Source: Prunus persica (Eukaryota > Streptophyta > Magnoliopsida > Rosales > Rosaceae). From it: a stretch of DNA of 64,000 nt. Below, piece after piece: positions 9,274 through 21,812 of this stretch (the stretch's first letter is position 1; every line of letters begins with the position of its first letter). The stretch is from contig NC_034012.1 of assembly GCF_000346465.2 (NCBI RefSeq), positions 10,028,294-10,092,293 on the forward strand, in the 5' to 3' direction. The translations under genes were made by a program, and so were the position numbers. The notes under the pieces were generated by a model. That model saw nothing but the letters and a program-made list of their open reading frames with translations, had not been told where the DNA came from and made no database searches.

Positions 9274-12221
9274 TTAAGCATACTCCCCTGGTTTCTTGTT
9301 GGCTGCATGAACAGAGGATAAGGCTTCCATAGTTAATTCCATTCTTTTGTTTTTGGCAGCTTTGATCTGGTCTGCAAATGAAAATTCTTTCTGCATTTTT
9401 TCTCTCTTCATAAGCTCTAGATCCAGTTTCTCAAAAGCTGAGATATGCGACATGACTATGTCCCCTCGAGCAGCAACTTGTCCATTTGTTGAAGTTTTTC
9501 TTTCCAACTATTAAGAAGAAAGAGAATTCAATAACACGCTCAAACAAACAACATTGGAAAAGGTGATGCCATTTAAAAGCAACAGATTAGAAAACATGAA
9601 GGAAAATAATTAATATGCTGATCTAGCAAGGTTCCGTAAATGTTTAAAGCCAAGAGATCAAGAACAGAGAATGAGATAGTGCGGATATCAAATTGGCCTC
9701 AAGAAGAAGAAATTTTGCAAGCTGGTTTATGAATCAGGAAAATAATTTTGCAAAATACAAGATTTTAACCTTAGCCCTGTCTCAAATATGAAAAGCAATA
9801 ATTACCCATTTTTACTATCCACCGTCAGTTTCTTTACATATATCAAAGCATTATGGTGCAATGTTAAACAGATTTCATCTGTAATTTGAATAATCCTCCC
9901 CCTCCAAAACTCACTTCTCTTTGACCTACTCATGAACTTAACATTGCATGCTTAGCGATACTATTTATTTATGCTAAGTTTGTGAGTGATATGTCATGTA
10001 TTTCTAATTTATATATGGTGAACTACATAATTGCTTCTACCTATAATTCAGTATTGTCTTGGCTACTAAGCAATTACCTTCATTAATCTCTGCTTACAAT
10101 TCCGCCCTTGAAGAACTGTCAACTCTTCAGTATCTTCATAGACTTCTCCATCTTTTCTCCTCTCACAAGCAATCCTTGCCATATTTTTTTCTTTAACTTG
10201 TTCTGCTGTCGTTGCTCTTTGCTTTGTCCTCTCCTTCGCCTTTTCCTTTTTCTTTTCAGCAGCCAGCTGAAGCTCTTGGAGATGTAATTTTTGCTTTATC
10301 TTCTCATAGCTATCCCAACACAGCTCTTGCTGTCCTCTACCACCTTTCTTAGCTGCCTCTGCTATGCTTTCAACCCATGACAGAAATAATTTCTCCCTTA
10401 ACCGTTTCCATTTTAAACGCTGTCCCCAAACACGTCTAAGTGAAGAACGCATTTTTGCCTTGGACTCCGCGCTACATAACAGTCCATTTTTTTGTCAAAT
10501 TTTTTGCCTTGGACTCAGTCACTCAAAGGAAGAAATAACTTTAAACAAAGAAAAAGAAAAGAGTAAAATAGAAAATGTATCTTTCATCAAAGATGTGCTG
10601 CAACCCACAACTATTGGCTTCTACTAGTCACATTATGTTCATGAAACCAAAAAAATCATGTTTACTTGTTCAGCAGGCCTAAAAAACCTTAAACTAAGTT
10701 ATCTCTCTCCCTCCCTCCCAAAAAAGGTAAGGAAGATAAAGCTTACAAGTAGATATTCAAAGTTCATAATACAATCTGAGGCCCATTTAAGGGGTTTCAC
10801 AAGTTTATTTCTTCCCCTCTTCCTTTGATGAATGATTGATTAACTTGCGAAACTATTCTCGCTGGAGAATTCGAGAAAGAAATAAACATATAGTTTAGGG
10901 CGCTTGCTGTCCTTTACATTATATCACCGTACCACTTATGATTACGCAAACAATATTCAAAATGACAATCCAATGGCCCATACAGGCCTAATAACCATTC
11001 TAACAGGAAGCGACCGTTAGAATTCGTTCAATCTTAAAGGTGCCTCCAGACAAGTTTACAGCATTAAGTTCGCGACTTCCGTGCATGTAATCATTTTGAG
11101 AGTAATCAAATAGGCATCAATCACAACATTTGTCTTTCTTTCCATCTCTGTGCATATAACCAACTTGACATAGGGTTGTAAACTACAATTTACTTTCCAC
11201 TCAGTCAAAGCATAAACCTACTCTTGGTATTTGAAAGTTTAACAGCAACCCAGCTAATTAATTTATAAAGTTCTTTTGTTTCTGTCACAGAAAAACAAAA
11301 TTCTTATGTTTCATAGCTAATTAATTATATCTGACAAAGATTGTGAGTGTACCTATGAGGCCGGGGATGCTCAGACATCTTCTTTCTAACCTGAAACCAA
11401 TTGAGGGTGAACGAAAGAGCAATTTTTTAATTAAAAAACAGTTGATTGAAAAATGAAAGCCTTTTTCTTTTCTCCTTACATGAGTTGTGTAGTGCTTTTA
11501 ACTGAAAAGGGAAATCCAAAAATATGATTGACAAACTTCCAACCATTTTCAAAACAATTCTGTTATTGCACCTTTTGATATAAACTCTTACATTCTAATT
11601 CAAAAAGACCCATATCATGAAGAAAATATCATAAAACTTATTGAATCTTACATGACTTCACCTTGGGGTCTTTTAAGGCTTCTGTTGTTCTCTGTTTGAT
11701 TCGCGCACAAGTCTCTGCATTACGTGGAAGATCACAACTTTAGATTCAACCAAATGTATGAGATTTAAAATCCAATAAAAAAAAAAATTACACTCTATCT
11801 CTAGTTACCCGAACTATGTTTCCTGCCTTTGTTCCATGGTACTCTCCCTTTGTTGGCTAGTCCTATTTTTTTTCGTCTCTGTCTTTCCTTCTCTTCCTTG
11901 CTAATACTGTCTGGAGAGTCAGTATGATGCATTGATTGAACCTCCCTGATCGAGCTTTGCTTCTCATATGAATTCATGCCAAGTATAGAATGGCAGACAT
12001 TGAGAATATCAAATTTCTCAGCCATGTCAGCACTGACGTGCATGGCTCCCAAAGAATGAAATCTAGGGAATGAATGAACAAAAGCATACAAGGGAGGCCA
12101 ATTCTTCAAAACAGGTAAATGATAATTCAAATGCTGTGTGTTCTGTGGGAAGTGAGTGGGTTCCACCACATAACCAAACAGCGGAAAGTGATTGAGAGTT
12201 GAGTGTGAAGCAGTCAATCTC
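9274..12221 (-). CDS. NUMOD3-motif protein of unknown function
   Basis: Coding exons in transcript order: (12221)..11809, 11714-11662, 11390-11353, 10471-10078 and 9507-9274. All have GT-AG sites and the phases join. Exon 1 carries RRKKIGLANKGRVPWNKGRKHS; this and the next two exons form NUMOD3-type (IENR2) DNA-binding repeats, a motif first described next to GIY-YIG homing nucleases and also found in plant nuclear proteins. There is no nuclease domain. Exon 4 is strongly basic with long charged helices (KKKEKAKERTKQR) and is probably coiled coil. Exon 5 ends in a helix typical of these plant proteins (FADQIKAAKNKRMEL). The 5' end is uncertain. The first in-frame ATG is at 12043 (317 residues), but the frame stays open to a good acceptor at 12222, so an upstream exon may exist. 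Any DNA-binding role is inferred from the motif only. Confidence 0.75.
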
Positions 12222-13789
12222 CTGACAGAAACCCAAAAATGTGATATCAGGACGGTGGTTATACAAATTCCAGATCAATCTGATGCCGATTTCATTTATT
12301 AAAATTATCTACATGTATATATATATATATATATATGAGTAAATGCACCATACATGCAGGAGAGAAATAACTCTACCACAATATTAATCAGATGCAAACC
12401 CTCCATATGTATGGACTTTTAAATCGACCAAGCAAATTATCATGCATACGAGGGACATATGCTAACTACATGCGAGACCATTTGTCCAAGAACTTCACCA
12501 GAATGCCAACATGGTTTCATAGCCATCGTAGAAGTGTTGTCGAAATGAGGAACAGAAACCTGAGCGGCAAGTTTACTCATAGAGTAACTGTACTGGTAAC
12601 AACTCAGTTTGATGACATATAAAAACATCAAATGTGTGACAATTCCCCACCCTAAGCACTGTCAGCTACTCAGCAAGTATGCAAATTGATAAACTTCATG
12701 TTAATTGCATGATGAAATCACCCTATTGAGCTTAGCATTGCTAAATAGAACCAGCCGCACTAGGGATTTGAACTCAAATCTTCATGCTAGCAGTAGAACA
12801 ATCCTTTGAACATTGACAACTCTTTTCAATTATCAGTATTGCATATGTCACCACTAGTATCACTTAGGAAACCTCAGTTCTGATGCACATTTCTGACATT
12901 TGCATATAAACCCAATTATATAGCACACACCAAATCTGCACTGAGGTCAGAAAAAGTACAAACTCTGATTAATGAAACTGCCACTTACTGAGGATATAAC
13001 CCACACACCCCACGCCCCCAACCCCACCCCAACCGCCCCCCCCCCCCCAACAACTGAAGCATTCACAATCTTTGCTTTTCCTCTAATTTCTTTTAAAGTC
13101 TCAATTTTTGGAGGTGATTGAGAAAATGGGCAAGAAGAGAAACATAATATGGAGGAAACCGCTTTCAAGAAATACGTTAATCTTCGAGAGAGAGAGAGAG
13201 AGAGAGAGAGAGGAGCCAACTTACAGGTGAAAGAACGGCATTTCAAGGTGGAAGATAAGGTAGACGAGGGTGCAGGCAAACCAGACCCGTTTTGCAACAA
13301 AAAGCGGATTTTAGAGCTTTCAATTGGCACCCGCCTTTTCGACAAAACAAAACGGCTTGGGCCTTGGCCCAAATATATATACCATACAGATTTTGCTACG
13401 ACGAGTCGCACATGTGGTCGTCTCCCATGATAATGTGGACTAAAATTATACATTTGTTGTTTAATAATGTGGACAAAAATTATGGCCTTACCATTTAAAG
13501 GGAGACAAAACATGAACACGAGAGACACAAACATATAAAAATACATTTCATCAAGAGAGAACAAACGTATAAGTGCAGTCACACCATGCACTTTGAAACC
13601 AATAAAGAACTAGAGAACGAGATCTCATCACGAATAAACTCACGACATCTTACAAACCAAGTTCCAGTACCGTGCTAGTCAATCACTAGCCCTAGATGTT
13701 TAAAATATCAGGGAATTGGCCAACAATGCATCGATCGAGCTTAAAAAAGGGGAAATTGGACTCGAAAGAGGCCCGTTGCAATGATGATG
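12222..13789. other. Intergenic: probable 5' region of the NUMOD3 gene, microsatellites
   Basis: It contains (AT)n at about 12317-12338, a C-run at about 13037-13049 and (GA)n at 13187-13212. On the minus strand the CT-rich tract near 13187-13212, followed by 'tcgaagattaacg', resembles a plant 5' UTR and may be the first non-coding exon of the NUMOD3 gene. An open frame here (12947-13591, minus) is long only because of low-complexity stretches and has no domain. Around 12740-12800 a minus-strand 'gagttcaaatccc' resembles a tRNA-type B box and may be a SINE relic. Confidence 0.45.
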
Positions 13790-14049
13790 GGATGATGGGC
13801 CATTACAACTAGTGAAGTTAAAGGGAGCAAGTTATATGGATTTGGGCTCTTACGAAGCCCAACGTACCCAACGCCGCTCTTTGACCGCAGCCCATCCCTT
13901 GTGCAAACCACTATATAAAACGGGACCACACAGAAGAACCAAAGCAAACCCCTCCGAATACGCAGTCACAAGATTCACACCCATCACTCTTTACTCTCTC
14001 TCTGTTTCTCATCCAAAGGGTTAGGGTTTATCTTCTCCTCTCTCTCCCA
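13790..14049 (+). promoter_or_regulatory. Promoter and leader of UBA2C: site II motifs, TATA, telo-box
   Basis: TGGGCC/TGGGCT 'site II' elements, which TCP factors bind in plant housekeeping promoters, occur at about 13797 and 13844, with the inverse form agccca at about 13857. A TATA box ctatataaaa lies at 13911-13920. The leader contains a reverse telo-box (ttagggttt, about 14020-14029) and CT-rich tracts just before ATG 14050. The combination is typical of genes for RNA-processing and translation proteins. Confidence 0.6.
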
Positions 14050-15372
14050 ATGGATCCATCTAAGAAGCGAAAGCTGGACGAGAACGGCGTCGTTCTGGAC
14101 ACCGACCCCTCCTCCATCCCTAAACTCTCCCCTGAAGACGCTCGCAAGCTCATTGAGCGATTCAACCCCGATCAACTCATCGACATTCTCCAAGACGCCG
14201 TCACCCGCCACGTGGACGTCCTTGACGCCGTCCGATCGATCGCCGATCTCGACGCCTCTCAGCGCAAGCTCTTCATCCGAGGCCTCGGCTGGGACACCAC
14301 CACCGAGGGCCTCCGCGCTCTGTTCTCCGCCTACGGCGAGCTCGAGGAGGCCATTGTCATCCTCGATAAGGTCACCGGAAAATCTAGGGGCTACGGCTTC
14401 GTCACATTTAGACACGTCGACGGCGCTCTCTTAGCCCTAAAAGAGCCGAGCAAGAAGATCGACGGTCGCATGACCGTGACTCAGCTCGCGGCCGCAGGGA
14501 ATTCGAGCTCCAATGTCAGCTCCAACAACGCAGCCGACGTGTCGTTGCGGAAGATTTATGTAGCCAATGTGCCGTACGACATGCCGGCGGATAAGCTCTT
14601 GGCGCATTTTTCTTTCTATGGGGAGATAGAGGAGGGGCCGCTAGGGTTTGACAAGCAGACTGGGAAGTGCAAAGGGTACGCGCTGTTTGTGTATAAGACT
14701 CCGGAGGGCGCTCAGGCTGCGCTGGTCGATCCGGTGAAGAACATCGAGGGGAGACAATTGACTTGTAAATTGGCGATTGATGGGAAGAAGGGCAAGCCAG
14801 ACGGGCCCGGTCAGGGTCAAGGACCTGGGAGTGGCCCTAATGCGCATGGGGATGGTATGGGGCTGGCACAACCGTCTTCGATTGCCGGGCAGTATGGCGG
14901 GCCCGGTGGGATTGGGTCGTATGGTGGGTTTTCCGGTGGGCACCAGGGCCCACCTCCGTTGGGTCATCATCCATTGGGTGGCCCCGGGCTGTCGTCTGTT
15001 GGAAATCAGGTGAATTCGGGTTTGGGTGCTGGTGGTGGGTATGGGGCCGGGTTGGGTGGGCCTTATGGTAATTACGGCGGGCCTGGTTCGGTGGGTTATG
15101 GTTTAGGTGGCACTGGTGGGTTGGGTGGAGCTGGTGGTGGACTTGGTGGTGCTGCGTCTGGTGGTGGAGCTCCCGGTGGCGGTGTGGGTACTGGGTCGTC
15201 TTTGTATGGATTGGCGCCAAGTTCAGCTGGGTTGCCCTCTAGTAGGTTCCCAGAGAGCGGGCACTACGGCTTGTCGTCCTATCAGAATCAGCACCACCAG
15301 CAAGCTGGAACATCACCCATGCCTAGGGTTCCGCCAGGGGGGATGTACCCGAATGTGCCACCTTATTACTGA
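14050..15372 (+). CDS. UBA2C: UBP1-associated protein 2C-type RNA-binding protein, two RRMs
   Basis: A 440-residue hnRNP-like nuclear RNA-binding protein. It starts [13 protein letters not shown], an NLS-like basic patch. A conserved helical region (about 25-70, [14 protein letters not shown]) precedes RRM1 (about 73-147; RNP2 LFIRGL, RNP1 RGYGFVTF) and RRM2 (about 167-244; RNP2 IYVANV, RNP1 KGYALFVY). A Gly-rich tail with GGYG-type repeats leads to the conserved C-terminal block [10 protein letters not shown]...[16 protein letters not shown]. This order and wording match Arabidopsis UBA2C rather than the acid-rich UBA2A. UBA2 proteins were found as partners of UBP1-type U-rich RNA-binding proteins. 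UBA2-group proteins are linked to ABA and wound responses and to mRNA stability. The coding region has no intron and its GC content is much higher than that of its surroundings. The stop codon sits two bases before a strong donor (G|gtatgt), so the 3' UTR is probably spliced. Confidence 0.92.
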   Translation: MDPSKKRKLDENGVVLDTDPSSIPKLSPEDARKLIERFNPDQLIDILQDAVTRHVDVLDAVRSIADLDASQRKLFIRGLGWDTTTEGLRALFSAYGELEEAIVILDKVTGKSRGYGFVTFRHVDGALLALKEPSKKIDGRMTVTQLAAAGNSSSNVSSNNAADVSLRKIYVANVPYDMPADKLLAHFSFYGEIEEGPLGFDKQTGKCKGYALFVYKTPEGAQAALVDPVKNIEGRQLTCKLAIDGKKGKPDGPGQGQGPGSGPNAHGDGMGLAQPSSIAGQYGGPGGIGSYGGFSGGHQGPPPLGHHPLGGPGLSSVGNQVNSGLGAGGGYGAGLGGPYGNYGGPGSVGYGLGGTGGLGGAGGGLGGAASGGGAPGGGVGTGSSLYGLAPSSAGLPSSRFPESGHYGLSSYQNQHHQQAGTSPMPRVPPGGMYPNVPPYY

Positions 15373-18300
15373 GGTATGTTCGTTGCTTTAATACTGTGCT
15401 AGTGATTTTTTGATGCATTAATTGGTGCTTTGTTAGGATCACTGTGCATTGTGGCTTGCGTGGTTGCTGCTTTATAATGGTTGTTCTTTTGCGTCAGTTC
15501 TTGCATTTGTTCTTTGTTACACGTGCCTTGCCTAGGATCCATGGCGTCTCTGTTCGTGAATTTCCTTGTCTTTGTGACTGTTTAAATTCACTTTGGTTTT
15601 GTTGCGAAGTGTTTTCTTTTTGCATAAATTTTCCCTTGGTTGTAGTATTTCTCTTTTCTTTGCCTTCTTTCGTTATGAGTGTTTTTTTTTTTTTTTGGTG
15701 TCAAATATTTTCATGCACTTCTCTGTATCCTATCCTCCTAGTGTTGCCTTCAAAGTTTCAATCTGAGCATAATTATAAGATAAAATATGTAACAGTTATG
15801 TTATAATCTATCTTGTTAGATCATATGTAGTAAACAACCTAAACGAATGGAGTTGCCAACTGAATCTAATTCGTCAAAAAAAAAAAAACAAGGAGGAGCA
15901 TGTAGCCTGTCTTGTGCCTATATTAGCCTATATTTTAATTTCTAGTAAGCTCATATGACTGAGTTTGAGTTTTAATGAGTTTCACATTGCTTATTGTTTT
16001 AGTCTGTGATAGTTGAAGTACATATTTCTGTTATTGTAGTGTTTGCTACTTTTACTTATCTAATGTATTTCATAAAACTGGATGATGCATTCATTTTTAC
16101 TTTTTACCTCTTACATATGGATGATTGTAGGGATGCTGGGATGCTGGGTCTTTAAGAGATGCTTTGTTCAGTTGATTGTGTTGTCAAACATTTTTGTTCA
16201 GTGATTTTGTTCGAGTATGGATGAGGTTGCATGCGCATTTTATTTTAAATTAATTTGTATTGAGGTCCCAAATGTCTCTTTTTCTGGGGCGCTGGGGGAA
16301 GCTTTTTTTCTTGTGTCTGGTGGTATAGTTTTCATTTGGGATGTGATGGGATTGATTCAACATCGTAACATAATTTTACGTTCAAATGTGGTGATCATGG
16401 TATTACATGCCTGATGAGCTTTGTGTGGGGTTGGAGTTTTCTCAGTGTGTAGTTTTCATCCCATTCTTTGAGTGTCTCTCGATATAAGTATTCTTGAATA
16501 AATATAAGGTTTCAGATGTGAACTGTGATTGAATTATTTGGAGGTGACGTATAAATTTTGGCTTTAGACATTGAGGCTAATGTAGTTGAAATTGTATGGG
16601 TTGATCTTTAGTGATACAATTTAGTTGAATGGTTAATAAAGTAGTGGGATTATGCTGGTGCTTTCCTTTTTAATGTATTCTCAATACAAACGTTTATATG
16701 ATGAAAATGTGTTTTTTAACTTGTTGGATGGAAACTCTGGCTTGGGCTCTAGTTCTGCATTAAACCATCAAATTGATTTTGATTGATGGGAGCCAACTCT
16801 TTATTGTAAATGTTACTATTATGCCCCCTTTAAAATGCTGCTACATATTTGTAGCCTGTTGTAAGATAATAGAAGTCATTTTCAGAAATTTGATTTGGCT
16901 GTGCCATAAATTTGTTTTTGGGCATTTTTGGTTTTTCTTATCATTAATGGCTGCATTTCTCAGCTTGGTTGTTCTCTCTTGTTTTACCATTGTATTAAAA
17001 AAAAAAATTGGGTAACACATGAGCTGTCGCCATGCTTCGTGTGCTGTTTTGGTTATTTATTTCAAGTTGCGTGAACTCTGTTTTGCATGGTTGTTGAGTG
17101 GAGCTGTTTGTGTGCTTTATGGTTCAATTGAGCGATGGATTGAGTTGTTGATGGATGTTTGATTCAGGTGTATGACCGCTTGTTGGGCGCTGATGCTTTA
17201 TCTGGTTCTGGTGATTGCGTGATTGCAGATATATGCTCTGGTTTGATGATTGTATTAGCTGTGCTTTTATCGCCTCTTCCTCACATCATCTGAACCTTTT
17301 AAGATGTAGGTTGTTTCTGAGTTGTGGTAGCCAAAGTGACTAAATTAGATTAGTCTTTTGTATTCTGTCAGGTACTGATGTGTTATGTGAGTTATGTTTT
17401 TTTCAATATAAAGTATAGTTTTGTTTTTATAATTGCAGATTTACATTTTCTTTTACATCGAGAAAATATGTATGGCCGTTGTTTCTCTGACATGTTTATT
17501 TGATTATTGGTGTGACTTTGTTTTTATGGAGCTCTTCAAGGTGGCTGCTACCTAGTTTATTACTGCTGTTATTTTTGTATTAGAAATGCACACACACGTA
17601 ACAATCTTAAATGTACACAGTTCTGATTCTGCTGGTGAGGTTATTCCCTACCTATATTTTTTATGAAAAAGCATAATTGTTTTCTGTTGGTTTTTAAACC
17701 CAATGCAGGAATTTTGGTTCCCTATTTATCAGATGTCTTGACCATATTGTCTCTATAACTGCAGTGTGTTTATTCGTGAGTTTGTTATTTTATTCGTTGT
17801 GAGGTTTCATTTCGCCTCCATGTTTATACTTTGATAAATATCTAAGGGTTTGATTATTCATCAGAGGAGGTCAAGATTAGCCTTGTGTGATATGTATATT
17901 TTTGTATAGACAGTGCTTATATTTTGTGGTAATATTGTTGCAGCGGAACATAGTAGGCTTCTGGTTGTTGAATAAAAAGCTCTGTTGTGTTGGTGACAGT
18001 AGAAATCTTGATTGTGAAAATGGCAGAACATACATCAAGCCTTTATGATTAGCTGTCTTTGTTGGACTTTCTGAAAGTGAGTGTAGCATTGACTGCAATT
18101 GAGTTTTGATGGACGGTTTATTATGTTTTGGTTCCTGTGGTGTTTCTCAGTTTGAGAGGAGGTTTTTGGTTGATTGTTGGGAGATGTTCATTTGTTTATG
18201 GACATGAATATTTTTATTTTTATTTTTTATGGGGATGGGTGGGTGAGAGGGCCAGCTTTTGCGCATTGTGTTGTTTCTGCTTAGTTTTTTATATGACAAC

Positions 18301-19620
18301 TTTTTGGTCTATCATGGTTTTTTGATTTCTTAGTAGACCTTGTGCTGCATCTCAGTTCAATTTCTATGTAGTTATCCTCTAGTGCAGCGATTTTGACACT
18401 GCTGGTCTATCCATTGTATCCAGTGTGATGATGTAGCTTTCTCCTTTCCTTTTTTTATTATTTATTTTTAGATTGTTTGGTGTAGGTTAGATTGTTTGGT
18501 GTAGGTTGACTGACTTGCTCATTTACATTTATTGTGACTTATGGTTGAGCTATATCTGCTGTTTTTTAGGCAGGTTTCAGTCTTTGCTCTTTCCCGGTTC
18601 CAATAGATATGGAATGACCTCCTAAGAATTATATGCTCTTTTGTGACTGAGCTATCAGCGTCCCTACGCAGATGTGTTGGATTTCCTAGTTACACATTTT
18701 TTTTATCTTTTCAAATTTTGAACTTCGAACCTCTTCTAACAAGGTGGAGGGAAATACCACTAGACTAATATGGCTTTCTTTGGCCTGTACTCCTTTATTC
18801 TGTTTCTTTCTTTTTTGAGTTTGGAGGGTTGAATTTCCCCCACAAAATGAAAAAAAAAAAGTGGTTTGTCTCGTGTCCTATGCTAAATTCCCTAGCTTTG
18901 TCGGGAAAATAGTGTTCTTGACATCTCTAGGAAATGTAAAGTAAGTGTTGAAGTGGTCGCCATCATCATTAGAAGTTTGCCTTGACTTTTTGCTGTGGCT
19001 GTAAGCTGAATTTCTTTTAAATTGAATGATTGTGGAAATGCGGTAAGTGAAAAATGGGTCGACTAGATGTTGCTGGGCTTCTAGTTGTTTTTATTATGAT
19101 AGATAAACATGCAAGTTGCACAATTTCAGACATTTAGTTCTGTATGACGTCTTGATTCTTTGTGTGCTGTTATTCAATTAGTGGCTGGACGTGCTTGTTT
19201 CTTTGGTTCTTCATGTCTTCCGTATGTTCTTGTACATGGTGGCTGACAACCATTGCATTATATACGCTTGATTTTCTGAAATTTTGAGTTACCCTCTCTT
19301 TTTTTGGTTCACTGCGAGTGAGTTTTTGGTGTTGAGGGTGGTGTTCAATTCGAGGGCCACAAGTGATGTAAGGAGGGAAATTGTGTTAACAAACACCTGC
19401 CAGATGACCGACCAGCAGAGTGGTTATCGGGGTGCAGATGACATTTGCTGCATTGAAGCTCCCAATGCCTAAAAACGATGTCGAATGGTGGCTGCCAAAG
19501 GCATCATGCTTCATGCTTTCCTTTCGGATAAATGATGCCGGGCGCTCCGTGTGTCTTTCTTGTATAAAGTTGAAATCCTTGGATGTTAAAATTGAAAATA
19601 CCCTCTGTACCTGACCAATA
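15373..19620 (+). other. Probable spliced 3' transcribed region of UBA2C
   Basis: A 4.2-kb stretch with no credible coding frame. It is T-rich on the plus strand, as plant introns are, and begins with a splice donor at 15375. The block from about 19280 to 19617 is less T-rich and ends with a poly(A)-signal-like aataaa (about 19618-19623), so it could be the terminal UTR exon. UBA2 genes in Arabidopsis are known to have introns in the 3' UTR. A 19-bp unit (agattgtttggtgtaggtt) is tandemly duplicated near 18470-18508, and a SINE relic lies at 18700-18775. Exact splice forms cannot be deduced without transcripts. Confidence 0.5.
18700..18775 (-). mobile_element. tRNA-derived SINE relic
   Basis: On the minus strand it reads tagtctagtggtatttccct, which is A-box-like, followed about 25 bases later by gaagttcaaaa, a degenerate B box. 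The core 'aaataccactaga' on the plus strand is shared with the copy at 63515-63590. Confidence 0.5.
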
Positions 19621-21298
19621 AAAAGTTAATGAAAAGTGAATGGAGAATCAATATATCCAACTTTATTCTTGGTGCCTTTGTTTTATTTATGACGTGGATT
19701 TTGTCATCAATTGGCGACTTGGATAAGCATGTGGAAACTTAAAAGCCAATTTAGTTGGCCTCAACTCAACTCAGCTGCTTCAAGTTGGCATAGTCGTGTA
19801 TAATATCTAACCATGACATCATAAATGTGCCTGTTCAATTAAGAATTGACCCCCCAAAAAGAGTAATGGCTATCCCAAATTGTCTTTTTCTTTTTTTACT
19901 AGTTAATATATTTTTTTAAGTAGGGGATCGAATTTGGGTATAAGGACACGGACACAATCAACTAGTCCAACTCCAACCTTTCCAAAATTTCTTTAATATA
20001 AGTTACTTGACCTCGACTTTTCATTCAATTCAGAAATTGATAGAACAAGACATACTGAATCATGCTAGCCATGCCAATTATTTTACTCCCTAACTCTTTA
20101 AATCTTTAGGTTCTATGCAAAATCCCAAAACAAATTTTTTTTTTTTTTTTTTGCCGGAGTTAGGAGAGTGGGTGGGGAACTCACACGCACATGTAGGGTT
20201 TAGGGAGCACACCTAAAATTTGGGCGACTAACACCCCTTTTTATCCTTTAATATTCTTTGGAAATTATGATTTTTTTTTAAATTAACAAGGGGACTTATA
20301 AGCCTTGTTATTTTTTTTTATAAATACCTTTTATCAGGTCGTAATAAATTACTGTCACCATAAACAGAATAAACTGTTAATTCATAGTCATAGCGGAATC
20401 AGATTCGTTAGAGGTTGTGGCTTTTAATTCAAGTCGACTTACAAAGGCTACACCAGTCCAAGGCATATGCGAATTTTATTTTTTTTGGGGGGTCAATCAA
20501 TGCGACTCTTTTTATCTGTCATGATTTTTTAAAATCTTTTAATCTTCATGAGTTGGAAGACTTTATGCTAACCGTGCCGCAGAATTTGGTTCTTGTTTAA
20601 TTCATGTTGAAACTTCACAAGTTCTGTATGAAAGCCAAGAAGATGATACTTCCAAATTTTAATTTCAAATCAATTATTTTTTTATATATTTATAGAAAGC
20701 GACAGATTTTATTCCATGGAGAAAACTAACAGAAACAAAAGTGGATTATTTTTTTGGACGAAAAACAAAAGTGGATTAAGGCTGAAAGGATCAGGCGAGC
20801 GTCTCCACATATAAAAGCGAAGTTATCCGACTAATACATTCATTAGCTTACTTTTAATTATTTTACTTATTTTTTTGTTGAAGCTGATGCTCTATAAAAT
20901 AAAAGCACTCTTGTAGCAAGAACACTATCCGAAATCCAAATGTGAAAGGCAAGAACAATAACATAATCTTTAAACTTTACTCTCAATTATTGAGTACTAA
21001 TTAAAAGTCACTTTCAATTTAAATATTTTCAGATCAAATTATAGTGAAAAGGAAAACAAAATGTTATAATGCATACAATAATGGGATCAATAAACTTTTG
21101 GTCATTGTCTTGTAACTTTTCCTATATCTCTATAAACCTTATCAACAAAAAAAAAAAAAAAAAAAAAAAAACCCTTAAGAAGTTTAGTCGGACTAAAATT
21201 ATACCTACTTATGTTTTGTAATTTTTAACTAAGTATTATTTGAGTAATTAACATAAGAAAGAGGTTCTTAAAACCCTGCCCACAGCCCTTCTTCCTAA

Positions 21299-21299
<1 letters not shown>
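19621..21299. other. Intergenic, no gene recognised
   Basis: AT-rich DNA with a T-run at about 20135-20152 and an A-run at about 21146-21170. Around 19900-19975 the minus strand carries 'ggactagttgattgtgtcc' and 'aaattcgatcccctac', another possible SINE relic. The phrase 'ggatcaggcgagcgtctccacatata' near 20788-20813 recurs in variant form near 59000-59024, so both are parts of a dispersed repeat. Confidence 0.4.
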
Positions 21300-21335
<36 letters not shown>

Positions 21336-21395
21336 ATAACCAAAGGTCCAAGTTCAACTCAGCTTACTGGTCGCACCACAGGCTACAGCTTTCCG
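21300..21395 (+). other. Putative 5' UTR exon of the downstream repeat-protein gene
   Basis: A (CT)n tract at about 21301-21332, typical of plant leaders, is followed by non-repetitive DNA ending at ttccg|gtaatt (donor at 21396). A matching acceptor, gttcag|aattcatc just before ATG 22735, would remove a 1.3-kb leader intron. Inferred from splice consensus only. Confidence 0.45.
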
Positions 21396-21777
21396 GTAAT
21401 TCATCTCCTCTCCATCGTCCTCCTCCTCGTGCTGCTGTTTTTTTCTCTCTTCTTCTTCATTCAAATTTCGTCTCTTTTTCACTCAATTTTTTTTCTTTTT
21501 GGTTGATCATATTCTTATTTTGGAAAAAGTTTTTCTTTTTCCGAGCTATAGTAATTAAGTTCGTGTATCTCTGTATCTTTTTATGTATTCAGAAGGCTAC
21601 AGTTTTTTATTATAAATTTTTTGACAATGATTTAATTGAAGTATGCATTGGGGTACTGAGGTTGAATTCTATGATTGCCAGAGAGTATGATCAAGTTAAA
21701 TTGATCGCCTAATTGTGACAGTACGTAATTTATGTTTGAAAAACTCTGCTTTTGTTCTTGGGTTAATTGATGGAGGA

Positions 21778-21812
<35 letters not shown>

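Noticed and set aside
12947..13591. 214-codon minus-strand frame
   Set aside because: It has no domain, includes (CT)n and G-run translations, and its apparent start is arbitrary; it is more likely promoter and leader DNA of the NUMOD3 gene.
14641..15220. Long minus-strand and alternate-frame ORFs across the UBA2C Gly-rich region
   Set aside because: They are shadows of a GC-rich, codon-biased Gly-rich coding sequence and have no independent support.
17225..17300. Possible intronic C/D-box snoRNA (ttgatga ... catctga)
   Set aside because: The C box deviates from consensus, the terminal stem is only about 3 bp, and no guide match to rRNA could be recognised.
18425..18515. Second possible C/D-box snoRNA (gtgatgatg ... 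gactgac)
   Set aside because: There is no terminal stem, and the sequence between the boxes includes a recent 19-bp tandem duplication.
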